Positions 12,901 to 26,399 are shown, counted from the first letter of the stretch. The stretch is 64,000 nucleotides of DNA from Trochalopteron elliotii (GCA_024734555.1 JANPWX010000081.1:3124825-3188824); one strand, 5' to 3'. Notes: generated by a model not told the origin, from the letters alone. Translations and numbers: made by a program.

Positions 12901-14239
12901 CTCCCATATCTGCTACTCCTGCTTGTATTTCTTTAGGGTTTTCTTCATCTTACATTCTCATGCAAACTCTTCACTGGGCATGCATTATCATGGCAGAGCT
13001 CTGTGGCTGACATGCACCTCAGATCTTTCCTTCAAACCTCTCTGGCTGTGTTCTGGCTGACTCCTCTCCCTTTGCTCCACATCCTGGTGCAGCTTCAAAG
13101 AGCCTTCCTGATTCTGCTTTTTCATCAGTTCCTACTGTCCCCAACATCCCCTCCTCTTCAGGCAGGCTACACTTACCATGATCCTTGTATCATAAAAACA
13201 AAACCTCATCAATGTTTTGTAAATGTATAAATGCATTATTCTATAAGAAATATGAGAAGATATGAATGCATGAAAAAATAACCATACAAACTGGAGGTGC
13301 AAGTTGCCCTGATGATGCTTGAATTGCATTGGAAGCCAGCTCTGTCCTCCTGGCCTCCATAAAGAAATCTTGAGGCAGAAAGGCTCTGTGCATAAGGAAA
13401 CCTGGGGTACTGACTGCATTAGTCCCAGAAACATAGGAATTCACTGATTTTCTGATGCAATTCTGACTGGGTTGCAGCACTGACATTTTTGTCTGTTAAA
13501 AAAGATGATATTGTTAACAGTCAGGGCCCCATAAGAGGGTTTCTCTGCGTGAAGTCAGGCTTGAGTGTTACACTTAATCTGCAGTTACATTTTAAATTGC
13601 ATTTATATTATAGCTTAATTGAAGTGTGCATACGATTTCCCACAAATACTACTTTCAGCTGTTATACCATATCAATAATAATTAGAACGATTTATACATT
13701 CATTTCACTCAGATCATGTGTGATATGCTTCAGAATAACTAGATCTTTTGACAACAGCTGTAACAGCTAATAACTGTCACTACCGTCACATGAGGTGCTT
13801 GAAGCTTCATAAACTCACCTCTAGGATTCTTTCTTGCAACATCTTTGATCATTTTCAGCTATGACTGCAGCCCTGGCTACATCATGACAACTTCTCTTTT
13901 CATACAGAAAAGACATTCTTGCCCTCTTCTGCCAACCTAATTTCAGTATTCAAACTCATTGACTAAAAACTAACCAGGCTTTTGTTTACAGTGATTACAA
14001 ATTCATAATCCCATCTGGGCCTCAGAATTTTGCACAGTATATTGGCAATTAATATCCAATTAATGCCTGTAGACCCACTGATTGCATTACATATCTACAA
14101 AGCAGACTGCTGACACATTCATTTATATTTCAAAGAGCACACTGCAGGCTATATGATACAAGGAGTACATTGAAAACTCATAGAGTAATCCAGACTCAGG
14201 TACAACAACTACCCAGGAACATATTCTCACAAAAACAAC
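9916..14239. other. Unique non-coding sequence
   Basis: No gene is supported; frames are 100 codons or shorter. A moderately GC-richer patch at 12,190-12,530 has overlapping frames on both strands but no recognisable protein or splice structure. I see no further repeat I can name. Confidence 0.65.
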
Positions 14240-14404
14240 CAGCCAAGCAAGCAAAAAAAAAACAACAAACCCAAAAAACCAACCCCACAAGGAAAAACAA
14301 AAAAACAAAAACAAAAAAACAAAAAAAAACAAAACAAAAAAAAAAAACCAAAAAAACCAAAAAACAACAACAACAACAAAAAAAAAAACCTAATACCAAA
14401 AATC
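14240..14404 (+). repeat. A/C-only low-complexity tract
   Basis: The plus strand is almost purely A and C, in irregular AAAAC, ACAAC and CCAAAA units. There is no G from about 14,293 to 14,405, and the tract ends at a run of G. The lysine/glutamine/threonine-rich open frame here (14,170-14,637) and the cysteine/phenylalanine-rich frames opposite are consequences of composition, not genes. Confidence 0.9.
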
Positions 14405-15979
14405 CTTGGGGGGAAAAAATCCGGGAAATTTTACTGTGTAGAAAACACAGAATTAAATCATCACATGCAATTCCTGGTATTTATTTGGAAAATAATTCAG
14501 GCAATTGCAGAGAGGTATGCTGCTTCTGTGTGAGAAAGAAATGGTGGATTTCTAAAAGTAACTTCCCATGGCTGGCCACAGCTGTAGGTTTAGCTGTAGA
14601 CCAAAAAACAGGCTTCAGTGGATGCAAGCTACAATAAAAAGCATTACAATAAAACAAAATAGAGAGGATGCAAATTTGTATGATGTAAAACTGAAACAGA
14701 ACATAACTTTCAAAGAAGTGGTATTGGCTTAAGGAATCCTGGAAGCTGTGACCTGCACAATAAATTTTCTTTCTGGCTCAAAAATATTCTGTCTTAATGA
14801 AAAACTTATATAAAAGTACATCTTACAAGTTTCCAAGAAGAGTCCTCAGATTTCTAACAAGTTCCCAACTGGGACCCTTTCCCATCAGAATGGAACTGAA
14901 TGGCTTCTGATTATAAGTAAATATTTCCAGTATTTCACACTTCAAATACCTTATGCTAAATTTCAGCATTTAACTGAGCTGCACATTTGTGTAATCACAG
15001 GATATGCTACTTAACAGTTCAAAAAGCAGCTTATTCTTTCTTTGCTGCACTTTAACAAATGAAAACATTAAAAGTGGGGCTTAAAACTCAGGTGACAGAA
15101 ATTAATATGGCCTGGAAAAATAATTAACATCTCTTATTAGTTATTAAAAACACTGATATTTTCGTGTTACTACAAAATAATCAGGAAACATACTGATATT
15201 GGTATAATAACAGAAGATGATAACAAAAATTACCCAAACATAAGACAGAGACAGAGAAAGATGGAAAAACAGAATTTATCTTCATCTAAAGGATTAAAGT
15301 AGCAAAGTTAACCACAGTACTTATGTCAGAGACACACTGACTGCACACTCAATAGCAGCATTCATTTGGAAGGCAACAAATATTTTAAAGGGCTTAATTT
15401 TATCTCTTTGATTTTGAATTAAAGACAAACATGTTTAAATCTATATAAACTAAAGGTCTCTCAGGCTTTTTTAAAAATTTTTGCACTCAGAGTAAATTTG
15501 CAACAAGTCTTCAAAATAATAACTGTATTTTCACAGGACACGGATCAAATTAAAGTACCACCTTAGACACTTCGCTAACTTCTAATTTTTAAACAAATTT
15601 CAAAAATTTTCAGATACTACTGCAGGTGTTTACTGCATATATTTAAGAAAGTTTTAACTTGAACAGACTTTAAAAAATAATGGACATTCTATACTATATA
15701 TTAATTTAACTAGATGGGCTTTCCAGTAAAGGGATGTTCTGATAAGCTAGAACTCAGATGAATACATCCTGAAAGACTAGCTCTAAATTGATTTGCAGCT
15801 AGTTTATAATGTGGGCACACAGGCAAATATGGACAGTTTTGATGCTTGTGTGCACGCCCTGCAAAAACCTGGCATCAACAGAACAGAAGAGACCCCAAAT
15901 CTCTCTTTAAAGCCACTTTCCACACTAGTCAGACAGGCTGCTGGCAAACAAAAGCACTGAAAGAGCTGGTTGGAGTCAC
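14405..15979. other. AT-rich unique non-coding sequence
   Basis: Stops are frequent in every frame and there is no open frame worth listing. I see no named repeat until the CR1 copy that follows. Confidence 0.7.
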
Positions 15980-17230
15980 TGCAAGGTGATTATTGATTAT
16001 TTGAGAGAGGCCCTTGTGATTGTGGGAGGCTCTGGAGGAAGGGGAAGAAAGCAAATGTCACTCATTTTCAAGTAAAGCAATGAATATTTGGGTAACCTGG
16101 GAAAGCAATGAAGCAAATCCTCTGAAAAAACCTGCAAATCATTCTTGAAACCATGTCCTAACATATGAAAGAAAAGAAGCTGACTGGGAGTAGATAGCAT
16201 GGTTTTACAAAGGAAAGTGATGTCTGACCAACCTGACAGCATTTCATGAAGAGGAGTCTGGCTCAGTGAGGGGGGGACAGCAGTGGATGTTGTTTATCCT
16301 GACTTTAGCAAGACTTTTAACACTGTAACACAGGGTTAAAAAAAACTGGTTTTGTCATTTAGTAATGGACTAAGTGACCAGTGGAGTGTATTGAAAACTA
16401 GCTGAACTGCTGGGCTCAGGTTTGGAGCTGGTTGTAAGAAGTTTATCCAGGAATCTGACAGGAGCCTTGTGCAGTTCAGGAAGGGGAAGAAAAAAGTCCT
16501 GCACAGAGGGAGGAACCACTGCATGAACCAGTAGAAGCTGGGGATCAAACAGCTGGAAAACAGCTTTCCAAAAATGGTTCTGGTGGACACCAAGCTGGGC
16601 ATGAGCCAGCAATGTGCCCTTGCAGCAGGGAAGGCAAATGTTATCCTGGGCTGCATCAGGCAGACTGTTTTCAACAGGTCAAGGGAGATGATCCTTCCTC
16701 TCTGCTGAACCTTGGTCAGACAAAGCTGGAACAGCAAGCCCAGTGCTGGGCTCCCCCAGAAGGACACACTGAGTGAGTTCATGGAAAGGCCACAAAGAAA
16801 TGATTAAGTGATTGGACCACCTTTCAGATGAGCAAAGCCTGAGCAAACTGGGTCTGCTCAGCCAGGGAGCTGTGAAGGTTCAGGGGGATTTTATCAGTAA
16901 CTAGATATTTGATGGAAGGGAGCAGAGCAGACAGAGTCAGATTCTTCTCTTTGGTGCCCACTGGCAGAATGAGAGACAATAGACATAAATTGAGGAAATA
17001 GAGGAAATTGAAATAGAGGAAATTCCATGGATACTTAAGAAGAAAAATAGATTTTTTGTGAGGCTAGTCAGTTGCTGGGACAGGCTGGGCAGTCTCCATC
17101 CTTGGAGGTATTTAAAACCCAAGCTGACATTACCCTGAGCAACCTGCTCTCACTGACCCTGCTCTGAGCAGGTAATTAGAGTAGATGATCTCCAGAGGCA
17201 TCAGCCTCGGCTGCTCTGCAAGTCTGTGAA
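15980..17230 (+). mobile_element. CR1 LINE fragment with reverse-transcriptase region and 3' end
   Basis: This 1.25-kb plus-strand piece follows the order of the CR1 element. Near 16,040-16,330 lies decayed coding sequence from the reverse-transcriptase ORF: the words for 'fresh DNA to move on', then GTGGATGTTGTTTATCCTGA and CTTTAGCAAGACTTTTAACA, which derive from a Val-Asp-Val-Val-Tyr and Phe-Ser-Lys-Ala-Phe region. The later ORF and the 3' part follow (CTGTGAAGGTTCAGGGGGAT near 16,870), ending in CTCTGCAAGTCTGTGA. Frames are broken throughout, so it is dead. It lacks the 5' half. The 148-codon minus frame at 16,336-16,782 is antisense to it. Confidence 0.85.
16990..17024 (+). repeat. Short tandem duplication inside the CR1 copy
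   Basis: The word AATAGAGGAAATT is repeated back to back with a small spacer near 16,995-17,024. This is probably slippage after insertion, since CR1 does not normally carry it. Confidence 0.6.
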
Positions 17231-20200
17231 ATATCATCAGCTTATAGGCTGAGCAACAGCTTCTGGAAGCATTCCAAGACAGACAACACTTCTTAGGAAC
17301 TCATAATCCATCAAAAAAAGCCTTCATAGATTGACTTATTGCACCAGGAAAAAATGAATTCCTGGGTTACTATTTAGGGCTAAGATATTTTTCACTTTCT
17401 AGATAAGAATTTAACAGATAAGAAGAAAATAACCTTGGTGTCTATAGTAGGCAGATTTAGGGAAAAAAATTCTGTCCACATTTTGAACAAGTCCTTGTTC
17501 AAATCACATCCTTCCTTCAGTTAAGGGGAGGATTATTGGTCAAGTCAACTTTGCTTCACATTTGCCTGCAACATGTCAAGTGCAAAATGAATCAATTCAG
17601 CAGTAGCAGCAGCTGGGAAGAGTTGGCAAAATGACTGTTAAATCAGCTTAAGATAACATGCAAAAATTAGCAAGCCTTCTTGGGGGAGGAAAGGCCTTAT
17701 TTAAAGTAGCTAAAGCAGTACAGCAATGGATGTGCATGACTCAGAGAAATGGAAAAACGGCAAAAGGACTAAAGAGAAAATAAGAAAGCTGACAACAGAA
17801 TTGGTAGAAAGAGTTTGGGCTTCACAATTCAGCTACTATTCCCCAAGAAAAATAGGTTTGTCCTTACAAGATGAAAGGGTGAATGGTCACTGTCATTCAG
17901 TTTATTTCAAAAGAAACAGAAAATGTTTCCAATTATGGTTTTTAGTTGTAACAGTTGAAAAACATTATTCAGTTAGCAACTGTGCTAAACCCAGCAGTAA
18001 TTCTGAATTGATTGTGTAAAGACATGCCTTGTTTTGAACAGGAAATAGAGATGGACAACATAATCCAATAGATTTCCTTTCCCAGGGCAAAAATGTTCCC
18101 CAGCTTACATTCTCTAAAGCTTTACATCAATCAGGTAATCGGGAAAGAAGCACCACTTCATTGAAGATAACTTTTACTCCTAATAGAGGAATTTGATATA
18201 ACTAAGTACAAGTTCTACTTATATGTCCTCTAGAAAGCATCTTGATGCAAGCAACCTCTTTCAAATCTATGCTAGTATCACTGAGCCATCCTGTAGACAA
18301 AGATACAGGTACCATGGAACTTTAAATAGTTAGATTAAAAAAAAATCAGATTTATGATGAATTCTCTTATTTATAAATATAAATTTGTTTACAGTAAGGT
18401 TCTTGTTTACATTAAGTGTTATTCCTACTGTTAGATATCTGCTCCTAGAATCCACCCTTTATTTCACAATTTTAATTTCCCTCCATGATTCTTGTTAAGA
18501 GTTTTAAAAACCGATTTATTTAATTACTAGGAAGAACAGAAAGGTCAGAATGAAGCCTACAACATGCTTGTCCTTTACAGACTACTATAAAAGGAACTGT
18601 TCTCATGTTTTGGCGAGAAAACAAGAATTCGTTTTTGTGAAAAGTTACTTGGCTTCACCTTTGGTTTCCATTCAACATCCAATGCAACCAAAACTTTCTC
18701 CTCTGTAAACAGAGTATAAGCAGAGCAAACACTTTAATCTGGATCTTCTGCATTTTTAGAGCGTGAGTAACCATCAGTCAACCAAGCATTTATAAATGTG
18801 ATCTTAGAATTCAGTGTAAAAATACACTGATCTCTATTTCCAGCATCGTTGGCAGGGCTTGGAAGGGTGGGACAGGGAATAAAATGTGTTCTAAATCACA
18901 TGATAAGAAAAGGTCAACAGTAAATAAAGTCAAATGAATAAAAGAAATACTGTTGTATTTCTGAAATCCAGTGCAAAATAATTTGAGGTTTCTTAAAATC
19001 TTCTTTAAAAGCAGCACAAAAAAAACACTAAACTGAGTTTTTTGAGTTAATAAGCCTGTACACGTTATATCTACAAGTTCACCACAGGAACTTCTCCGTT
19101 CCTCTTCCCCTTCATTTCCTTGAGCAGGTGCCCTCATTAACTGGGCAGGATTGTCTCTGGACAGTCCCACTTGGATCTCTCTGCAGCAAGGGGAGCCTCT
19201 GCCCCTCTTGGTGCCCCCAGCCCCAAACAGACTTGTTTATGTTTCCCTTTCTTATTAGTTGATCAGCCCTGGAATGAGTTAGACAGCCACGGAGGGCTGG
19301 GGACTCATTCTTTCTAAGCCCAGGAATGTGACAGGATAGCTTTACGTCTAACAGAGTTTTTCCTGTATTGAAGGAAATATGTATTGAAATATGTATTGAA
19401 AGCACAAATGCTCCCAGTTATTGCTATCAACAGCATCAGACATTTACATGGGAACATGTCACAGACAATCCACCATCCAGAAACTTCACAAGGTGCTCTT
19501 TAACACCTCCAACAATGCTCACTATTGAATGTTATTAATGTTTTAGAAAATGCAGTGCTTGCATTAATTTTCCCCAAGCTTAGCAACAGCTAGGAAGCTT
19601 TGAGGTTTGTTCAGAGTGAAATACTTCATGAACAGTCTTTTCCAAATTAAAACTTTAAAATACTGGAGGGGAAAAACCAACACTGAGAGAACAAGGTGAA
19701 GGGTATTGAGGCATCTGTGTGTGATGAGCATAGAGAGGCTTAGGAGAGAGGAGGACAGATGAACAGAGACCTCAGATTTCTAAACAACCCCTTTGATACA
19801 CACACCATCAGCAGAGTGTGAGCTGTGTCAAAGTAGTAATAGATTTCACTGCAGAAATGTTTCTTATGAGAAGCCGGTACCTGGTTAGGTTAGGACCAAT
19901 AAAGAAATCTTTTCTTCCTTTCCTTTCTCCTCCTCCCACCCCTTGATTTTCTCCAGCCACTGCAGTCCATGACCTTCACAGGGAAGCACTTCTGCTTTGA
20001 CAACAGGCTGCAAACCTCCAAGGACTAGCAGTGCTTTCTGGGAGAGAAAACTGTTGCCTCACCCACAATCCAATCAAAACCTGAATGTACCAAGTGAAAA
20101 ATAAACCAAGGACATCATTATTCTCTTTCATTGTGATTTGGCTTGCCTTCAACTCTCATACCTCGTATATCTGAAATAACAGCAACACCTCCATTAGCTG

Positions 20201-22538
20201 GGGCTTCCAACACTTTAATCAAAGTATCTTTCAGAATAAAAAGGCAGAAATGTCAAATTCCAATCACCCTTTAAATTCCCTCAATTCCCTGTGCGACAGA
20301 GAATTAAAAGCCTTACCCAGGGATAATTTCCTGTACAAACCAGCGTGCAGGCATGCAGATGCTCTGCCACGTAGGCAGGCACCAATTTTAGAACAGGGCA
20401 AGCCCTGGGGTGGTGGGACAGGGGGGCTCCCCTGTGGGCATCCCATGCTCATGGCCACACTCCTGCACCCAGTGTAGCTGATTTCTCACATTTCTCATTT
20501 TTCCCACTTTATAAAAAATACAGGTTATTGTGTGTTCAGCCGAAGAAATCTGTATACCTCATCCAGTGTGCACTATCTGCCCCTCTTCTTTCAAAGTTTA
20601 TATTAAAAATATCAGATGCTGTCATTTCTGTTTTTACTGGGACACTTCTGAAGGCCAGGAGACCCAGAGTTTTCTCTATTGGCATCCAGAGGAATGAAGT
20701 TGGTAAAAGAAATAGGCACAAAAAGTTTGTGGAGTTAACCTAAAACTCATCTTCTCTCTCATTCTGGGGTGCTTGCAATACCTCTAGGTCCCCAGACTTC
20801 TTTCAAAAGATTTTAGCAAAGGCAAGCTAAGCAAAAAGTGATATTCTGGATCCACATTTAGGTCATTTCTACACACTGAAGTTTTTTAAGTTTTGTTTTG
20901 TTTTGTTTTGTTTTTCTTTTTTAAGGAACCCTCAAATTTCATTATGTTATATCATAGAAAACTACTCTAGGGGAAAAAAAACACTGCACCACACCCTAAT
21001 ACTTCCATAATGGTTTCTTTCAAGAAACTTTTACAACTGTATCTTCTTATTTTATTATCACTAAAATTATGCTACTTTCTTTCTGCTGAAGATGATAATC
21101 CCTTAAAAATTCTTCAAGAAAGAAATTAAGTATAAATCTGGCATCTTAACTACTATCTTGTATGAACATATCCAAAATTACAAGAACTTATGCTTCAGCT
21201 CACATAATACTATTTCTTACTACTACACATGCTTATAATATTTAAAAACTGTATTTGCTCTTCAGAATAAAAGACTGCATATAACTGAAAAAAATCCAAT
21301 AAATAGATATGGATATTTAAAAAATACGGTATTGGAGAAAGGACCAGAAAACCTCTCAAATAGTATCAGCCTCGTGCTCTAAACAATATCCCATAACATG
21401 ACTTGCAAGAAGAACCAAGAAAGTTTATGACTTTCTTAAAATGCAGCTTATCTGTACTTCAAAACACATAACTAAAAATGTTCTGACTTGCTGCACATGT
21501 GGTAACTAACGTAGAAGGGAAGTGTCTGTGGTCTCTGCAGTGAGTACTCTGAACCCAAATAACTCCTTTGCTCTACATGTTTTTCTGGGAAGATGAAGGA
21601 TCTTGTTCCCTTGTGCAGCACAGTTGGCAAGACGTTCTGGAAAGCAACACTCCACTAACCATTATTCCTGCTTTCCACAAAGCTCAGTCTTTGATAAGGC
21701 ACAATTATTTAAAATTCCCAAAGCTGTTCTGCTTCCCCTGACAGTGATACACACAAGTACATCCCCGGCGACAGCAATGGGATGTTACAGAGTTCCACTG
21801 AATTTATTGAGAAGTCTTTATCCAGCAGTTAGCTATAACACAGTACAATGGTTATCCTCCTAAATGATAATTAAGCTTTGGGGTAACATTTAATTGAAAA
21901 TGTACTGTGAAAACCAACAAGTCAGCTCTTTCAAATTGAGGCTGCTTGGTTCAAAATATCACTCAATGTGATTTTGTCTCACAGTAATCCATGACTAAAA
22001 TATATGAGTCTAATCCTGTTTCCTCTGGAGATCATTTAAAAACACTTAACCCCTTGGACAATTGGGTTTGAATAATTTCACATTATTAATTAAATGGTTA
22101 ACCTTTTTCTACAAATATTGTACCTTTTCAGTAATAAATAACATGATCTTATCAGTAACTATTCTATTAGCAACATAATTGACTTGTTTTCTTTAAAAAA
22201 AGTTTAAATTTTCACAGTATGTAGCATGGTCTTAAGACTCCCATCCTTTGAATACGTTCCCCTGATCCATAACTATTTTGAAAAGATCTGTGGGCAGCTG
22301 TGATGCCCAAGGGAAGCCAGAGGACCAGGGTGAGGGATCAGACACCATGTAGGAGCAGACAGAATGAAGCACCCTCCTGCTCTAGCTAGGGTGTGACTTT
22401 CCAAGAAGTTCTCTCCTTACAAGCAAGACCCAAAGAAATTTGCTGCCATGCTCCTCCTATCTCCCTGGGCTGTCTTGGGCCACAGCAGATCATGTGGCCC
22501 AGCAGGAGCAGCCTGCCAAGCCAGCATTCCCCTGCAAG
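17231..22538. other. Unique non-coding sequence
   Basis: No gene is supported; the longest frame is 119 codons on the minus strand at 18,811-19,170 and resembles nothing I know. Composition is AT-rich except for mixed blocks near 19,090-19,330 and 20,250-20,480. A TTTTG repeat is listed separately. A short duplication of ATATGTATTGAA occurs near 19,376-19,400. Confidence 0.65.
20891..20910 (+). repeat. TTTTG pentanucleotide repeat
   Basis: Four perfect TTTTG units are followed by further T-rich sequence. It is a minor microsatellite. Confidence 0.85.
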
Positions 22539-22562
22539 GTGTGTGTGTGTGTGTGTGTGTGT
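22539..22562 (+). repeat. GT dinucleotide microsatellite
   Basis: About twelve uninterrupted GT units are followed by CACAGGG. The repeat accounts for the valine/cysteine run and the threonine/histidine run in the overlapping open frames (22,448-22,771 plus; 22,417-22,872 minus), which I do not consider genes. It should be length-variable between individuals. Confidence 0.95.
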
Positions 22563-25500
22563 CACAGGGCTCGTTCTGGAGGAGCTTCAGTGTGACCCCA
22601 CACACCCACTGTGAGTCTGTGCCCAATTCCCAAACCCAGAGTGTGGCTTTGAGATCAGCTTCCCCCAAAAGGGATGCAGGACACATCGTCGGGGTTGGGC
22701 GCTGGTGCACAGGCATTAGCAGGGAATCTGACATCTGGGAATTCACTTCAGAAATTCCTGATCCGAGCTGAGGTGTGAACCCGGGCTCACCCCTGCTGCA
22801 GCACATCCCCGGCATCCTGGAAGAGACCCCTGGTGGCCACCAACTTTCTGGCAGGATTAATTTCTTTTCCATGCTGGATGATTAATTCTATTTTTAGTCA
22901 CTACTTTGTGCAAATCCAAGCAGAGAAAGAGGATGCCTGTGTGTGACTGCAAGCAGAATTTGGTTCCATGTCAAAATAAGGACACAGAAAGAGGATTATA
23001 TCTGGTAGAAGGAAGAAATACAGCATATGATACTGAATCCCCTAGGGAGACTGGCTTCTGAAATGAAGTTCCCAGTAATCTCATCTTAATTAAAACAAAA
23101 TGAAATTTATGATATCTCATTTCCCAGCCACTTTATTATTTAGGTGTCATTGTCAAAGACTGCAGAAATCGAAGAAGAGACAGCCACTGCCCCAAGGAGT
23201 TTCCAGTCTGACTCAGGAAGAAGTAAACACTGAACAGCTCAGGAAAGAAAGCAAAGCCCTTGGCAATGAATAAATACCTTTGTATTTTTCACAAAGGTCA
23301 TTCTCAGCTAAAGTGAGATGAATCAGGGAATGAAGAACCCGTCTTTACTGCTGTGGCACAGGGGAGAACAGAATCCAAAAAGGAAGAGGTGAGTGCAGAG
23401 GTGGATGAAGGGTTGAAGAGGGGCCATCAAAAAAAGAGAAAGTATGGATTTAAAAAACAACACAAAGGTGTAAGTGACCACTGTCATCTCTAAGAGCAAA
23501 AAGTTTTCATCCAATATAGAAAGAGAAGCAAAGGGAACACAGGCAACAAGTAGGAGATGTGACATGTCCTGAATGAAGGCAGTGGACAAATGTGGGAACA
23601 TTACTTTGGGCACACCTTTTCAAAAAGTGGAGATACAGGTTTTTCCATTTTTATTGAAATAAAACTATAAAAACCCCCTTGAAAATATTATAGAAAAATA
23701 TTTAAAGAAAAATGTCATGCTCATTAAAAACAGTGAGGATACAGCTGAGGAAAGCCATTTAGCTAAATAACTCCCAAGAAGTGCTAGGACATCACCCTTT
23801 CATTTTAGATATGGACACAGTTACATAACATAATTTAGCAAGAGATTTAATGGCTCTAGCCATGAATGCTATTCATCTGCTAGATGCAACTTTGGTTTCT
23901 ATTCATATTTTACAAAACCATTTCTTTTCTTTCATTCATCTACTAATCTTCTAGGTTTCCAGAGTGAAATCACAACTTTTGAACTAAGCAGAAAATATCT
24001 TTCCCTCTTACTTAGCAAGCAACTGCCCAACTTTCTTGCAGCACCATCTCTTCCCCAAGGCTGAGGACAAGAAATCTGGGCTGATATTGTGATCCCTTGG
24101 AAAGGGAGTATATAAAAAAGTGAAGAAAACAAATTCTCCTTATTCCTCTCCAAAGAATCCTCTTGCTAGCCAGGACTAAAGCCTCTTAGGAGAAACCCAA
24201 GACATTTCATCTTCCCAACTGCACCCCCAGCATTTTCAGAAGTCAAGAAAACTTTCTCATCATTATCCAGGATGTGATAATTATGATCTCCCTGTTCTAC
24301 CTTACTTGAACTTCTAGACTGTGCCCAATAAGTAAAAGTTGTTATCACTGAAGGAGCTCTCTTAGCAGTACAAAACCACATGGAAAATTGACAGCTGATT
24401 CAAGTTTTATTTATTGCACACACAAAAAAAGAAAAAAAAAAGTTTGAGTTCATCTTGTAAAAAGGGAAAGCAAATATGGCATAAGACCACATCTGCACCT
24501 TTTCTGAAATTTTCTGCTTTAAGCTTTCTTCCTGTCAAACATAAAAAATTTAATCTTATTTTGAGACTGTCTTCATCACATAGACCGTGCAGTCCATTAT
24601 ATGCTATGGGGATAAATGACAACATGTATGTCTTTCTTTGCCTTTTATGAGCAGAAAATAAAGAAAAACAGAAATTCTATCATTATAAAGACACAGGACT
24701 AAGATGAAAGTGGAAGAGCCAAAATAGATTATAAAACAGGGGGCAGTGACCATAGATTATGTCCAGACAACACCGACACTTCTTTTTTTCATGGCACAAT
24801 CTGTTCTGAGAGCCTGGGTGGGGGAGGAAGAAGAAAGATCATCTGGGAGCATGGTAGATGGATTTGAAAACTCTCTGTCATTCTTTCATTCTTGGCTCTC
24901 TTCAGCCTCCTGCTCTTGGCATCCTCTGTTTTTCTTCTTATTGCACATAAAGGTTCGTTTTAAACCAACAAACAAGTGCAAGTCTAGAAAAGATGCCTGT
25001 TTGGTTTTTTTTGGGGGGAGCGCATGGGAGAGCTCAGCTGCTGCTCGCTTGGAACTAAACTGACACCCCCTCCTTCAGTTGATACCAGACAGTTCAGTGA
25101 CCAGAGAAGCGATCTCTTACTCTGTAAGTTAATATTAAGCAATGAAACTGCATATGCCATTAAAGTTCAAAGAAACTGATTACTCCTTTGATGTGTTGCC
25201 AAATTATTGCAATAATGACGCTATTTTTTTTTCAAGTGTGTTGGTGTGTCTCCTCAATTCTCTCTTTTTTAACCCCATGCTTTAATAACTGTTGAACTTC
25301 AGAAAGAAATGTGTTATTTTTCTTCAAAGGAGAGCTGAGTACTGTTTCAGGGTGTTTCAGGGTGACTTCTTTTATATATAATGTAATGGATATTAGCCCC
25401 CTATTAGAGACAAAAAAAATCACTTTATTTCCCCCCTCAGGTGCTCTCCTCCTTTAGACTTGGAAAATAAACATTTAAAAATGCATGCTGTTAGTGGGCT

Positions 25501-25689
25501 GTCAAAGTGAATATTGTGATAAATTATGTCAGTCTGTTCATACTTACAATCATCTTCCACTTCCTCATACCAAAGCATGTGAGCAGACATGAAATCTCTC
25601 CACAAAACAGAGGAAAAAAAGAAAACAACAGCAAAATATTTCTTGGCAAAGTATATCCCAACTTTGCTGCTCCAGTAGCTTGTGCTGAA
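22563..25689. other. Unique non-coding sequence
   Basis: No gene is supported. The 151-codon minus frame at 22,417-22,872 crosses the GT microsatellite and has no recognisable domain. Near 25,115 the word TCTGTAAGT would make a good 5' splice site after a mixed-composition block (24,990-25,115), but no matching exon or protein can be shown. Confidence 0.6.
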
Positions 25690-25950
25690 TTAGGCTCGTC
25701 CCTGCATGGCGCCAGATGTGTCCCCGCAGGAGCCCCAGCAGCTGGGAGAGGAGAGGGCAGGAATCAGCAGGGTGGGATGCTGGCAGGGCTGGCTGCCCGC
25801 GGGGTCCGCGCTGTCCCGGCAGGGAGAGGCAGGATCCTCACTTCCACCCAGCCGGCATGGTAACTAATGCCAGGGCTCTTTGGAGGCCCCGGAATGTTTC
25901 AAATTCCAGGACCTGCGCAGAAGCGACGCTCTCTGTGCTTCCCCCTCAAA
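25690..25950. promoter_or_regulatory. CpG-rich patch, candidate regulatory element
   Basis: This block of about 260 bases has roughly 13 CpG dinucleotides and clearly higher GC than the AT-rich DNA around it, including GCCCGCGGGG and GTCCGCGCTG. About 50 bases downstream is a TATA-like word (ACATATAAGG, near 25,990). In birds such patches can be promoters or enhancers, but it is short for a CpG island and there is no convincing exon beside it. Two overlapping open frames (25,507-25,863 and 25,716-25,970) follow from GC-richness. Regulatory function is inference. Confidence 0.35.
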
Positions 25951-26354
25951 ACAAAGTTGATTTCCCATAATAGGACAGCCCATGCACTCGACATATAAGG
26001 CTCTGCTTCCAGGGTGGCATGTGCAATGGATTTAAATTATGTGGTGCAGCTTCCCAAGGAACATTCAGGCTGCAAAGCAGGGTGCAGATATTTACTGCTC
26101 CCTTTGCACAGCTCCCCGGAGAGCCCTATGAAATTAATTTGATTCCTTCTCAGCAAATGACCCCCGGCTCATCCCCAGACAGGTTCCTCCTTTTTTGGGA
26201 CAAGGAGCAGCAACCCTCCCTGACTTTTGGGATTTCAACCTCCGTCCTGAGCAGGGGGAGAAAATAAACAAACCCTAAAATAGTGTTGTCACCAAACTGA
26301 ATGTGTAAATGCTAACACAAGTCGTGGTAAGTCAGTAGCTGCTTAAACAGGAGG
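25951..26354. other. Mixed-composition unique sequence
   Basis: No gene is supported. The block 26,020-26,270 is less AT-rich than its surroundings and has few microsatellite features. It could belong to the same possible regulatory region as the CpG-rich patch upstream. Confidence 0.5.

Positions 26355-26389
<35 letters not shown>
26355..26389 (+). repeat. 35-base poly(A) run
   Basis: Thirty-five consecutive A are followed by GAAGAAGAAAAAGAGG. There is no recognisable retroposed sequence immediately upstream: the preceding bases are unique and carry no AATAAA-type signal within a few tens of bases. It may therefore be an expanded homopolymer rather than a processed-transcript tail. Length is prone to assembly error. 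Confidence 0.9.
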
Positions 26390-26391
<2 letters not shown>

Positions 26392-26399
26392 AGAAGAAA

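Noticed and set aside
14170..14637. 155-codon plus frame rich in Lys, Gln and Thr, with hydrophobic frames opposite
   Set aside because: It is created by the A/C-only tract, not a low-complexity protein or membrane protein.
16336..16782. 148-codon minus frame
   Set aside because: It lies antisense within the plus-strand CR1 copy and reflects repeat composition.
22417..22872. 151-codon minus frame
   Set aside because: It crosses the GT microsatellite (Thr-His run) and has no recognisable domain.
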